Source of the DNA: Amycolatopsis rifamycinica | GTDB lineage: Bacteria > Actinomycetota > Actinomycetes > Mycobacteriales > Pseudonocardiaceae | Direction of reading: 5' to 3' | DNA length: 64,000 nt | Assembly: GCF_000695625.1 (NCBI RefSeq) | Contig: NZ_JMQI01000009.1 | Location: forward strand, 1 to 64,000 | Shown here: piece after piece, positions 47,406-55,205 of the stretch | Layout of the letters: each line of letters opens with the position of its first letter | Numbering within the stretch: position 1 is the first letter of the stretch | Notes under the pieces: model-generated | Database searches by the model: none | What the model saw: only the letters and a program-made list of their open reading frames with translations | What the model was told of the DNA's origin: nothing | Translations under genes and position numbers: made by a program

Positions 47406-48299
47406 GGCGGTGAGCAGCCGGAGCGGGGTGTCGTGCAGGACCGCCCGCAGGAACGGCTCGCCCAGGCGATCGTCGGCCGCCCAGCCGGCGATCGCCCGCA
47501 GCTGCGTCGCGTAGGAGTACGGGATGTTCGGGAAGTCCGTGCCGAGCACCACGCGGTCGGCGAAGTCCGCCAGCCGCGCCGTCCAGTCCGGCGGCAGCGG
47601 CGACATCGCCTCGGCGAACGGCACGCCCACCATCGTCGTGTCCAGGTGCACCCGCGGGTACTTCGCCATCAGGTCGAACGCCGCCCCGAACTCCGGCATC
47701 GCCGCGTGCGCGAGCACCGCCGTCAGCCGCGGGTGCCGCGCCAGGACCTCGCCGAAGACCGCCAACCCGGTGAAGTCGCCCCGCAACGGTCCGTGTCCAC
47801 AGTGGACGACGACCGGGACGCCCGCGTCGGCCAGCGCACCCCACACCGGCTTCAGCAGGTCGTCACGCGGGTCGTACGCCCCCACCTGCACGTGCGCCTT
47901 GAACACCCGGGCGCCGGCGCGCAGCGCACCGTCCACAGCGGAGCCGGCACCGGGCTCGGGGTAGAACGTCCCGGTCGGCACCGCGGCCGGGACCCGCGCG
48001 GCGAACTCGAGCGCCCAGTCCGTCAGCCACTCCGCCATGCCGGGCTTGTGCGGGTAGACCAGCGGCGCGAAGCGCGTCACGCCCAGCAAACGCAGCGTGG
48101 CCAGCCTGTCCTCTTCGGATGTCCGGTAGTGCACCGGCCACTCGGTGCCGTAGTGCGTCGAGGCCCGGTCGAAGTACGCCCAGACCTTGTCCATCACCGG
48201 CTTCGGCAGGAAGTGGACGTGCAGGTCGACCAGGCCCGGCAAGCCGAGCGAGGCCGTCCAGCGGGCGACGTCGGCGTCGGAGGCCGGGCCGGGCGTCAC
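47400..48299 (-). CDS. Metal-dependent amidohydrolase (amidohydrolase 2 family)
   Basis: 299 residues. TIM-barrel hydrolase with HVHFLPKP near the start (metal HxH), [13 protein letters not shown] (Lys/His), [12 protein letters not shown] (His), [11 protein letters not shown] and a late Asp in [14 protein letters not shown]. Related enzymes decarboxylate or hydrolyse small acids; the substrate is unknown. GTG overlaps the smpB stop (GTGA), so it is translated with smpB. Confidence 0.85.
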   Translation of the reverse strand: MTPGPASDADVARWTASLGLPGLVDLHVHFLPKPVMDKVWAYFDRASTHYGTEWPVHYRTSEEDRLATLRLLGVTRFAPLVYPHKPGMAEWLTDWALEFAARVPAAVPTGTFYPEPGAGSAVDGALRAGARVFKAHVQVGAYDPRDDLLKPVWGALADAGVPVVVHCGHGPLRGDFTGLAVFGEVLARHPRLTAVLAHAAMPEFGAAFDLMAKYPRVHLDTTMVGVPFAEAMSPLPPDWTARLADFADRVVLGTDFPNIPYSYATQLRAIAGWAADDRLGEPFLRAVLHDTPLRLLTAS

Positions 48300-48778
48300 T
48301 CCGTGAACCGGCCCTTCAGCGCACGGCCCATGGCCTTCCTGATGTCGCGCTCCGCGTCGCGCTTGGCGAGCGTCTGCCGCTTGTCGTAGGCCTTCTTGCC
48401 CTGGGCCAGCGCGATTTCGACCTTGACCTTGCCGTCCTTGAAGTACATCGACAGGGGGACCAAGGAGAGCCCGCTCTCCTTGGTCTTGCCGATCAGCTTC
48501 TCGATCTCCCGCCGGTGCAGCAGCAGCTTCCGGGTGCGCCGCGGCATGTGATTGGTCCACGTGCCCTGCGTGTACTCCGGGATGTGCACGTTGCGCAGCC
48601 ACACTTCGCCGTCGTCGACCGTCGCGAACGCGTCCGCCAGCGACGCCTTGCCCTCGCGCAGGCTCTTGACCTCGGTGCCGACGAGCACGAGACCGCACTC
48701 GTAGGTGTCGAGGATGGAGTAGTCGTGCCGAGCCTTGCGGTTCGACACGATCACCTTCTGGCCACGTTCCTTGGGCAT
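48296..48778 (-). CDS. smpB: SsrA-binding protein SmpB
   Basis: 160 residues, full length. [42 protein letters not shown] is the family core, with the basic C-terminal tail [21 protein letters not shown] that enters the ribosome A site. It binds tmRNA for trans-translation; ssrA lies in the same window. Downstream of ftsX in the conserved prfB-ftsE-ftsX-smpB order. Confidence 0.96.
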   Translation of the reverse strand: MPKERGQKVIVSNRKARHDYSILDTYECGLVLVGTEVKSLREGKASLADAFATVDDGEVWLRNVHIPEYTQGTWTNHMPRRTRKLLLHRREIEKLIGKTKESGLSLVPLSMYFKDGKVKVEIALAQGKKAYDKRQTLAKRDAERDIRKAMGRALKGRFTE

Positions 48779-48823
48779 ACGACCACTCTACGTGATTCCG
48801 GTGGTGACGAGCAGCTGGTTAAC

Positions 48824-49717
48824 CTAGTGCCGGACGTACAGCCGCAGCGTGACGTAGCCGGTGATGGCGGAGATCACCACGGACACCGCGAGCAGGATCG
48901 GCGCGACCGGGAACAGCAGTTCCAGCGTGGTGATCTTCGGGAAGACGTCGCCGGTGAACAGCGAGTCGAGGAAGGTCACCTTCGTCAGCACCAGCAGGAC
49001 GATCCCGAGGACCGCACCGACCGCGCCGGCGACCACCGCCTCCAGCAGGAACGGCAGCTGCGTGTACCACCGCGTCGCGCCGACCAGCCGCATGATGCCG
49101 ACCTCGGTGCGGCGGGTGAACGCGGACACCTGGATCGTGTTGGCGATCAGCAGCAGCGCGGCGACGGCCATGATGAGCGCGGCGCCGAAGGCCAGGTTGC
49201 GGCCGCCGTTGATGGCGTCGAAGAAGCGGTCGAGGAACTTCTTCTGGTCGTCGACCTTCCGCACGCCCGGCTTGTTCGCGTACTCCTGCACGATCGCGTC
49301 GCTGCGGTCCGGGTCCTTGAGCTTCACGTGCAGCGACGCGGGCAACGACTCCGGACCGGTGAGCGCGATCAGCTCCGGCTGGCTTTCGAAGATCTTCTTG
49401 AACCGGTCGAAGGCCTGGTCGCGGTTCTCGAACACGACCGACTCGACACCGTTGTTGCTCTGCAGCGAAGTCCGCAGCGTCTGGCACAGCGACTGGGTGC
49501 AGTTCCGGTCGCTCGCGCTGATGTCGTCGGTGAGGTAGACCGAAACCTCGACGTCGGCGAGGAAGTTGGACTTCATCTTGTCGATCGTCCGCACGGCGAG
49601 GAGGCCGCCGCCGAGCATGGCGAGCGACACGGCGGTGGTCAGCATCATCGCGATGGTCATCGTGACGTTCCGGCGCAGGCCGGTGACTACCTCACTGAAG
49701 ACGAAACTGGCGCGCAT
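48824..49717 (-). CDS. ftsX: Cell division protein FtsX
   Basis: 297 residues, four membrane helices: one at the start (TIAMMLTTAVSLAMLGGGLLAV), then a large exported loop (residues about 50-165, with NCTQSLCQ), then three at the C-terminus (AALIMAVAALLLIANTIQV; VVAGAVGAVLGIVLLVLT; LFPVAPILLAVSVVISAITGY). With FtsE it controls peptidoglycan hydrolases such as RipC at the septum. 75 bp after ftsE. Confidence 0.95.
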   Translation of the reverse strand: MRASFVFSEVVTGLRRNVTMTIAMMLTTAVSLAMLGGGLLAVRTIDKMKSNFLADVEVSVYLTDDISASDRNCTQSLCQTLRTSLQSNNGVESVVFENRDQAFDRFKKIFESQPELIALTGPESLPASLHVKLKDPDRSDAIVQEYANKPGVRKVDDQKKFLDRFFDAINGGRNLAFGAALIMAVAALLLIANTIQVSAFTRRTEVGIMRLVGATRWYTQLPFLLEAVVAGAVGAVLGIVLLVLTKVTFLDSLFTGDVFPKITTLELLFPVAPILLAVSVVISAITGYVTLRLYVRH

Positions 49718-49792
49718 GGCGGGTGCAGGTCCTTGGGGTCGGGGTCGTTGAAGGGCTGCGTCGTTGAGGGAACAGTCGTTACGGGAGCGCCG

Positions 49793-50482
49793 TCAGCGAC
49801 CGATGCCGTAGACGCCGCGGGCGTCGTCACGGATCACCCGGCCGAGCTGCAGCTCGACGACGCGGCGCCGCATGGAGTCCACGATGGAGTGATCGTGGGT
49901 GGCCATCAGGACCGTCGTGCCGGTGCGGTTGATCCGCTCCAGCAGCAGCATGATGTCCTGGCTGGTGTCGGGGTCCAGGTTCCCCGTCGGTTCGTCGGCG
50001 AGCAGCACCAGCGGGCGGTTCACGAACGCGCGCGCGATCGCGACGCGCTGCTGCTCACCACCGGAGAGCTCGTTGGGGAGCCGGTCGGCCTTGCCGTCGA
50101 GGCCGACGAGCTCCAGCACCTCGGGGACGACCTTCTTGATGGTCGGGCCCGGCTTGCCGATGACCTCGAGGGCGAACGCGACGTTCTCGGCGACGGTCTT
50201 GTTCGCCAGCAGGCGGAAGTCCTGGAAGACGCAGCCGATGGTCTGCCGCAGGCGGGGGACCCGGCGGCGGGCCAGCTTGGCGACGTCGAAGTTGGACACC
50301 ATCACGCGGCCCTTGGTCGGCGTCTCTTCGCGCAGCAGGAGCCGGAGGAAGGTCGACTTCCCCGATCCCGAGGGACCGATGAGGAAGACGAACTCACCCT
50401 TTTCGATGTCGACGGACACCCGCTCGAGCGCGGGCCGCGTCGAGGTCTTGTAGACCTTGGAAACCTCTTCGAGCCGGATCAC
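49793..50482 (-). CDS. ftsE: Cell division ATP-binding protein FtsE
   Basis: 229 residues. Walker [19 protein letters not shown], signature [18 protein letters not shown], Walker [14 protein letters not shown], switch His in [14 protein letters not shown] 50482 gives the standard N-terminus [19 protein letters not shown] -10 box (plus-strand ATACTA, 50491-50496) is 8 bases away, so the message may be leaderless. Confidence 0.95.
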   Translation of the reverse strand: MIRLEEVSKVYKTSTRPALERVSVDIEKGEFVFLIGPSGSGKSTFLRLLLREETPTKGRVMVSNFDVAKLARRRVPRLRQTIGCVFQDFRLLANKTVAENVAFALEVIGKPGPTIKKVVPEVLELVGLDGKADRLPNELSGGEQQRVAIARAFVNRPLVLLADEPTGNLDPDTSQDIMLLLERINRTGTTVLMATHDHSIVDSMRRRVVELQLGRVIRDDARGVYGIGR

Positions 50483-50594
50483 GATTCGGCATACTACCCA
50501 CCGGTCTCGTGAAGCCCCGGTTGCCCGGTCCACCCGGGTGGAGCAGCGGGTGTTTGCGTACGGTGAGCGGTCGCGCGGACACCCGCCGCGCCGA

Positions 50595-51692
50595 TCAGGC
50601 GGTCTGCATCCGCCAGCGGATGCCGGCGTCGAGGAAGCCGTCGATGTCGCCGTCGAGCACCGCGGACGGGTTGCCGACCTCGAACTCGGTCCGCAGGTCC
50701 TTCACCATCTGGTACGGGTGCAGCACGTAGGAGCGCATCTGGTTGCCCCAGCTGGAGCCGCTGTCCTTGAGCGCGTCCATCTCCTTGCGCTCTTCTTCCT
50801 TCTTGCGCTGCAGGAGCCGGGACTGGAGGACCTTCATCGCGGCCGCCTTGTTCTGCAGCTGCGACTTCTCGTTCTGGCAGGAGACGACGATGTTCGTCGG
50901 GATGTGCGTGATGCGGACCGCGGAGTCGGTCGTGTTCACGCTCTGCCCACCGGGGCCCGACGAACGGTAGACGTCGACCCGGATGTCCTTCTCCGGGATG
51001 TCCACGTGGTCGACCTCTTCGACCTCGGGCAGCACCTCGACGTGCGCGAACGACGTCTGGCGGCGGCTCTGGTTGTCGAACGGCGAGATCCGGACGAGCC
51101 GGTGGGTGCCCTGCTCGACGGAGAGGGTGCCGTAGACGTAGGGGGCGCTGACCTTGAACGTCGCCGACTTGATGCCCGCCTCTTCGGCGTAGGAGATGTC
51201 GTAGACGTCGGTCGGGTAGCCGTGGCGCTCCGCCCAGCGCAGGTACATGCGCAGCAGCATCTCGGCGAAGTCGGCCGCGTCGACGCCACCGGCCTCGGAG
51301 CGGATGGTGACGACGGCGTTGCGGTCGTCGTACTCGCCCGAGAGCAGGGTGCGGACCTCGAGGCCGTCGATGGCCTTGCCGAGGTCGGCGAGCTCGGTCT
51401 CGGCCTCGCCCATGCTGCCGGAGTCGCCCTCGGCCTCGGCGAGCTCGTACAGCACGCCCAGGTCGTCGAGCCGCTGGCGCAGGTCGGAGACCCGGCGCAG
51501 CTCGCCCTGCCGGTGGGACAGCTGGCTGGTGACCTTCTGCGCCGCCTCCGGGTCGTCCCAGAGGTTCGGGCTCGAGGCCTGCTTCTCCAGGTCGGCCACC
51601 TGGGCGCGCAGCGAATCGAGGTCCATCACCGACTCGATCTGCGTCAGCTTGCCGGTCAGGTCCCTCAGTGCCGCGTCGAACTCATCACTCAC
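50595..51692 (-). CDS. prfB: Peptide chain release factor 2 (RF2)
   Basis: 365 residues. Stop-codon recognition tripeptide SPF in [16 protein letters not shown] and catalytic GGQ in [16 protein letters not shown]. It recognises UGA/UAA and releases the peptide. The gene is one continuous frame: the programmed +1 frameshift of many RF2 genes is absent. GTG 51692 is preferred; TAACCT lies 8 bases before it, again pointing to a leaderless message. First gene of the block with ftsE, ftsX and smpB. Confidence 0.95.
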   Translation of the reverse strand: MSDEFDAALRDLTGKLTQIESVMDLDSLRAQVADLEKQASSPNLWDDPEAAQKVTSQLSHRQGELRRVSDLRQRLDDLGVLYELAEAEGDSGSMGEAETELADLGKAIDGLEVRTLLSGEYDDRNAVVTIRSEAGGVDAADFAEMLLRMYLRWAERHGYPTDVYDISYAEEAGIKSATFKVSAPYVYGTLSVEQGTHRLVRISPFDNQSRRQTSFAHVEVLPEVEEVDHVDIPEKDIRVDVYRSSGPGGQSVNTTDSAVRITHIPTNIVVSCQNEKSQLQNKAAAMKVLQSRLLQRKKEEERKEMDALKDSGSSWGNQMRSYVLHPYQMVKDLRTEFEVGNPSAVLDGDIDGFLDAGIRWRMQTA

Positions 51693-51755
51693 GTTTGTCA
51701 AGGTTACGGCAAAACCCACGACCGGTTGCGAGGACCGGTCGTGGGCGCGCGAACC

Positions 51756-52256
51756 TCAGGCCGCGGGGATGGCGTCGAGCAGCTTGAGCGCGGCCTTGGC
51801 CTGGGCCTGGGCGAACTCGGCGACGGCCTTCTCGTACGGCCCCTCGGCCGCCTTGGTGGCCGCCTTGGCGTCGTCGAGCTGCTGGCTGTAGCTCGCCCGG
51901 GCCGAGTCGAGCAGCGACTGGCGCTGCTTCGCCGTCAGCGACCCCGCGTGCACGAGCCGCAGGATGAGCGGGCTACGCAGGTGGTCGGGGCCGGCTTCGG
52001 ACGTCAGCCAGGCCTTGAAGGCCTTCTTGCCGGCGGCGGTGATCAGGTACTGCTGGCTGGAGCGCGGGCCCTGCTTGCCGAGCCGGACGAGACCTTCCTT
52101 GGACAGCGCCGGGAGCTCCCGGTACACCTGGCTGCGGGTGACGCTGAAGAAGGCACCGAAACGCTCACCCGCTCCCGCGACGAGCTGCCCGCCGGTGGCG
52201 GGACCGTCGTGGAGCAGACCGAGCAGGGCGGCGGCTGTTGCATTCAATTCGGACAC
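51756..52256 (-). CDS. PadR-family transcriptional regulator
   Basis: 166 residues. The winged helix NATAAALLGLLHDGPATGGQL, FSVTRSQVYRELPALSKEGLV, SSQQYLITAAGKKAFKAWL is that of PadR, followed by a coiled-coil Vir-like C-terminal domain (AKAATKAAEGPYEKAVAEFAQAQAKAALKLL). 63 bp from prfB and same direction. The upstream region holds three TCCAC(A/T)GTGG-type sites (52288, 52310, 52356) that may be its operators. Target genes not visible. Confidence 0.88.
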   Translation of the reverse strand: MSELNATAAALLGLLHDGPATGGQLVAGAGERFGAFFSVTRSQVYRELPALSKEGLVRLGKQGPRSSQQYLITAAGKKAFKAWLTSEAGPDHLRSPLILRLVHAGSLTAKQRQSLLDSARASYSQQLDDAKAATKAAEGPYEKAVAEFAQAQAKAALKLLDAIPAA

Positions 52257-52287
52257 GCCCCCTAGATTCCCACTTATCGGCCGCTGT

Positions 52288-52370
52288 GTCCACAGTGGTC
52301 AGGGTATCTGTCCATTGTGGCTAGTGAGATCCCCTCGTTCGGCCCAATGCGAGCCGGTCCACTGTGGACC
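52288..52370. promoter_or_regulatory. Three TCCAC(A/T)GTGG-type sites upstream of the padR gene
   Basis: GTCCACAGTGGTC at 52288-52300, GTCCATTGTGGCT at 52310-52322, and the perfect palindrome GGTCCACTGTGGACC at 52356-52370. They may be PadR sites or members of the window-wide motif. Apart from these and the tRNA terminator, 52257-52636 holds no gene I can support. Confidence 0.45.
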
Positions 52371-52597
52371 CGAACACGCTCTGCAACCGCTCCCAGGAAA
52401 ATTTGGGCCAACCAGACGCACACGGGCCCCCTCGACGCCGCCAGGCAGGTGAGCCCGACGGGCGGCACTCCCCGGCATGGCGCACTCGCGGACACGGACC
52501 GCAACCACCCGGGCCAGGCGTCCACATCGTGAGATCCGCAGCTTTTCGCGCGTCGGACGAACAAGTCGGCAGCGAAAGCCGTTCCGGCATGACAAAA

Positions 52598-52632
52598 GAG
52601 GCACGTTCCCGGATTTCCCGGAAACGTGCCTC
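52598..52632 (-). terminator. Terminator of tRNA-fMet copy 1
   Basis: GAGGCACGTT...AACGTGCCTC hairpin with a CCGG core, followed on the minus strand by CTTTTG: a standard intrinsic terminator 5 bases past the tRNA. Confidence 0.85.
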
Positions 52633-52636
52633 CTGG

Positions 52637-52713
52637 TGGTAGCGGGGACAGGATTTGAACCTGCGACCTCTGGGTTATGAGCCCAGCGAGCTACCGAGCT
52701 GCTCCACCCCGCG
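52637..52713 (-). tRNA. tRNA-fMet (CAT anticodon), copy 1, CCA encoded
   Basis: 77 nt with CCA. Anticodon loop CTCATAA between GGG and CCC pairs (initiator hallmark), acceptor CGCGGGG with an unpaired C1-U72, T arm GGTTCAAATCC. Mature sequence identical to the copy at 55065-55138. Confidence 0.97.
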
Positions 52714-52790
52714 CCGTTTTGGTACTTCAATAGATTACACGGGGTCGCGAAGGGCTTTACACCGGGGTCCCGAAACGCCCTGACCTGGCC

Positions 52791-53375
52791 TTACGCGCTC
52801 TCAAGCCACTGACGGGCTCCACTGAGGACCATGGCGAGCCCGTCCTCGAACCGGGCGTCGGCGTCGCCCAGCACCGCCCGCCCCGCCGACTCGCGATAGC
52901 GCTCGTCGAACTCGCCCGGCATGGGCCGCACGGCCTGCTCCTCGATCACGTAACCGATCACGAAGCAGTAGACGGTGAAGGTCGCCCGGTCGGCCAGCCG
53001 CTCGTCGAGGCCGGCCTCGATGCTCCGCCGCAGCGGGTGCGGGCCGACAAGACTCGTGTCACCGAGGTAAGTACCAGCGAAAACCTTCCCGCCGTCGCGG
53101 TAGGCGAGCATCATCCGCCGCAGGGCCCGGGCCCCGTGCGCCACGCTTTCCCACTCCCCCGCCGACGTCGGCGGCCGGCGGTCTTCGGCGAAGTCGCGGT
53201 ACATCTGCGTCGCCATCTCGTCGAGCAGCTCCTGCTTGTTCTTCATGTGCCAGTACAGCGCGGGTGCTTTGACGCCGAGATCGCCGGCGATCAGCCGCAG
53301 CGTGAGCCCGTTGAGCCCGACCTCGTTGAGCAGCTTCAGCCCGGATCTCGCGATGTCCTGCCTGGTCAAGGCCAT
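52791..53375 (-). CDS. TetR-family regulator (TetR_C class)
   Basis: 194 residues. Helix-turn-helix: ALTRQDIARSGLKLLNEVGLNGLTLRLIAGDLGVKAPALYWHMKNKQELLDEMA, the classical TetR class with LYWHxKNK. ATG 53375 has GAGGAGA upstream. It diverges from the FAD monooxygenase across 94 bp with two operators and a clear promoter for itself. It likely represses itself and the monooxygenase. Confidence 0.9.
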   Translation of the reverse strand: MALTRQDIARSGLKLLNEVGLNGLTLRLIAGDLGVKAPALYWHMKNKQELLDEMATQMYRDFAEDRRPPTSAGEWESVAHGARALRRMMLAYRDGGKVFAGTYLGDTSLVGPHPLRRSIEAGLDERLADRATFTVYCFVIGYVIEEQAVRPMPGEFDERYRESAGRAVLGDADARFEDGLAMVLSGARQWLESA

Positions 53376-53410
53376 GTTCTGCCGTCTCCTCGCACTTCGG
53401 GCTTGACACT

Positions 53411-53459
53411 TTAACGATGTTAAGGGCATCCTCGGACCCGGTCAATTTAACGTTGTTAA
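53411..53459. promoter_or_regulatory. Twin operators TTAACGnTGTTAA and divergent promoters
   Basis: TTAACGATGTTAA at 53411-53423 and TTAACGTTGTTAA at 53447-53459. Minus-strand promoter: TTGACC (53440-53445) and TAACAT (53417-53422), 17 bp apart, with the -10 inside the first operator. A plus-strand TTGACA is at 53403-53408. The second operator abuts the monooxygenase ribosome site AAGGAG. Confidence 0.85.
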
Positions 53460-53469
53460 GGAGCTGGGG

Positions 53470-54891
53470 ATGCGGGAGCTGACCGCGGAGGTGGTCGTCG
53501 CCGGAGCGGGGCCGACGGGCTTGATGCTGGCGAACGAGCTGGCACTGGCCGGAGTGGACGTTCAGGTGCTCGAGCGGATGCACGAGCGAACGGGGTTGTC
53601 GAAGGCGCTGAACCTGCAGCCGCGCACGGCGGAAGTCCTGGATCTGCGGGGCTTGCTGGGCCGCGCGGAGGACCGCTCGTTCGCGACTGTCGCGGACGGA
53701 CACTTCGCGGTGATCCCGGTGAGCTACGCGGGCTGGGACACCCGGCACCCGTACCAGCTGGGCATCCCGCAGGCGGAGGTCGAGGCCGCCTTGGAGGAGC
53801 GCCTGAACGAACAGGGCGTGCGGGTGAGGAGAGGCCACGAGCTGACAACCTTCACCCAGGACGCCGACGGCGTCACGGTCACGGCAGGCGACCTGCGCAT
53901 AAGAGCGAAGTACCTGGTGGGCTGCGACGGCGGCCGCAGCACGGTCCGCAAGGCACTGAACATGCGGTTCGAAGGCATCGAGGGTCAGGGTCACGGCGTA
54001 TCGGCGGACGTCCTGTTCAAGAGGACCCCACCGGGAGCCCCCACCCAGTGGCGCTCGATGGCCAACATGGTGACGTCCGAGAGCCCGGGCAAGTTCATCG
54101 GCGTAATCCCCCTGCCGGAGCAGAACCTCTACCGAATCACCTTCGGAGACCGCCTGAACCGCCCCGCAAACCTCCGCGTCAAGGTGACCGGCGAAGAGGT
54201 CCGCGCGGCGGTCACCGACCGCTTCGGCCCCGAAGCGGAAATCTCCGAAATCCGCTGGGCATCCCGCTTCTCGGACGACAGCCGCCTGGCCGCAAGCTAC
54301 CGGGTGGACCGGGTCCTCCTGGCCGGCGACGCGGCCCACATCCACTTCCCGGCCGGAGGCCAGGGCCTCAACCTGGGCATCCAGGACGCGATGAACCTGG
54401 GCTGGAAACTGGCGGCCGAGCTACGCAACAGAGCCCCGGCAACGCTCCTGAACACGTACGAAGCAGAGCGCCGCCCAGTGGCACAGAGGGTGCTGGACAA
54501 CATAGCGGCCCAAAACGCCCTGATACCCCTAACCCCGAACCAACTGGCCCTACGCGCACTGTTCAGAGACCTGACAGCCCTCCCCGAAGTCCAGCACTAC
54601 CTGTCAGGCCTGGTCTCGGGCTTGGACATCACCTACGGAACCAAGAAAGCGCATCCAGCCGACGGAACCCGCCTCCCGGACTTCCCCGTAGGCAAGGCCT
54701 ACGCAAGCACCCTGTTCCACAAAGGAAAGTTCGTCCTACTGACAAAATCCCCCACCCCCATCCCCCACCCAGAGGTACAAGTAGCAGAAGTCCCCAACCT
54801 CCCCCACCCAAAAACAGAGAAGATGCTGGTCCGCCCAGACGGCTACATAGCCAACACAACAGGCGAAACAGAAGGCTGGCTAACCCCCTGA
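53470..54891 (+). CDS. FAD-dependent monooxygenase (aromatic/antibiotic hydroxylase type)
   Basis: 473 residues, class A flavoprotein. VVVAGAGPTGLMLANELALAG (FAD fold), AKYLVGCDGGRSTVRKALN (DG motif), RVLLAGDAAHIHFPAGGQGLNLGIQDAMNLGWKLA (GD motif). The closest type I can name is the family with rifampicin monooxygenase and polyketide hydroxylases; the substrate is not evident. Controlled by the divergent TetR. The 3' half uses clearly more A-rich codons than the 5' half. The gene and its TetR lie between two identical initiator tRNAs. Confidence 0.9.
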   Translation: MRELTAEVVVAGAGPTGLMLANELALAGVDVQVLERMHERTGLSKALNLQPRTAEVLDLRGLLGRAEDRSFATVADGHFAVIPVSYAGWDTRHPYQLGIPQAEVEAALEERLNEQGVRVRRGHELTTFTQDADGVTVTAGDLRIRAKYLVGCDGGRSTVRKALNMRFEGIEGQGHGVSADVLFKRTPPGAPTQWRSMANMVTSESPGKFIGVIPLPEQNLYRITFGDRLNRPANLRVKVTGEEVRAAVTDRFGPEAEISEIRWASRFSDDSRLAASYRVDRVLLAGDAAHIHFPAGGQGLNLGIQDAMNLGWKLAAELRNRAPATLLNTYEAERRPVAQRVLDNIAAQNALIPLTPNQLALRALFRDLTALPEVQHYLSGLVSGLDITYGTKKAHPADGTRLPDFPVGKAYASTLFHKGKFVLLTKSPTPIPHPEVQVAEVPNLPHPKTEKMLVRPDGYIANTTGETEGWLTP

Positions 54892-54946
54892 CCCAGCCGG
54901 CTCACCCCCAACCCAGCCGGCTCACCCCCCAACCCAGCCCACCGCA

Positions 54947-55005
54947 GGGGGGTCCAGGGGCGGCGAAGCCCCCCTGGCGGGGGTTTGGGGGTTCGACCCC
55001 CAAAG
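54947..55005. repeat. Double-hairpin element, copy B (downstream of tRNA-fMet copy 2)
   Basis: Matches 42507-42564 with a few substitutions and one extra base; both stems are kept (CCAGGGG...CCCCTGG and TTTGGGGG-TTCGA-CCCCCAAA). It is preceded by two copies of CCAGCCGGCTCACCCCC (54895-54930). Confidence 0.85.
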
Positions 55006-55025
55006 ACAATGCGAAGGAGGGATGC

Positions 55026-55045
55026 GCTCGCCGATTCTGGCGAGC
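55026..55045 (-). terminator. Hairpin after tRNA-fMet copy 2
   Basis: GCTCGCC-GATTCT-GGCGAGC, 20 bases past the tRNA 3' end on the minus strand; no strong T-run follows. Confidence 0.5.
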
Positions 55046-55064
55046 ACACCCCTCCCAACCTCTG

Positions 55065-55138
55065 TAGCGGGGACAGGATTTGAACCTGCGACCTCTGGGT
55101 TATGAGCCCAGCGAGCTACCGAGCTGCTCCACCCCGCG
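55065..55138 (-). tRNA. tRNA-fMet (CAT anticodon), copy 2, CCA not encoded
   Basis: 74 nt, identical in mature sequence to copy 1. After A73 the minus strand reads CAG, so CCA must be added. Same initiator features (GGG/CCC anticodon stem, C1-U72). Confidence 0.97.
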
Positions 55139-55149
55139 TCGTGGCACCT

Positions 55150-55179
55150 ACCTTACGCCTGCCTTTCGGGCGGGTGCAA
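55150..55179 (-). promoter_or_regulatory. Promoter of tRNA-fMet copy 2
   Basis: On the minus strand TTGCAC (55174-55179) and TAAGGT (55150-55155) are 18 bp apart, ending 12 bp before the tRNA. Confidence 0.7.
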
Positions 55180-55205
55180 AGCAGGTGCCGTTCGCGTTAC
55201 CGACG

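Noticed and set aside
50595..51692. Programmed frameshift in prfB
   Set aside because: The gene is a single uninterrupted frame from start to GGQ and stop, with no internal TGA.
52637..55138. Integrative element using tRNA-fMet as attachment site
   Set aside because: No integrase, excisionase or mobility gene lies between the tRNAs, and the duplication covers a whole tRNA rather than a 3' end.
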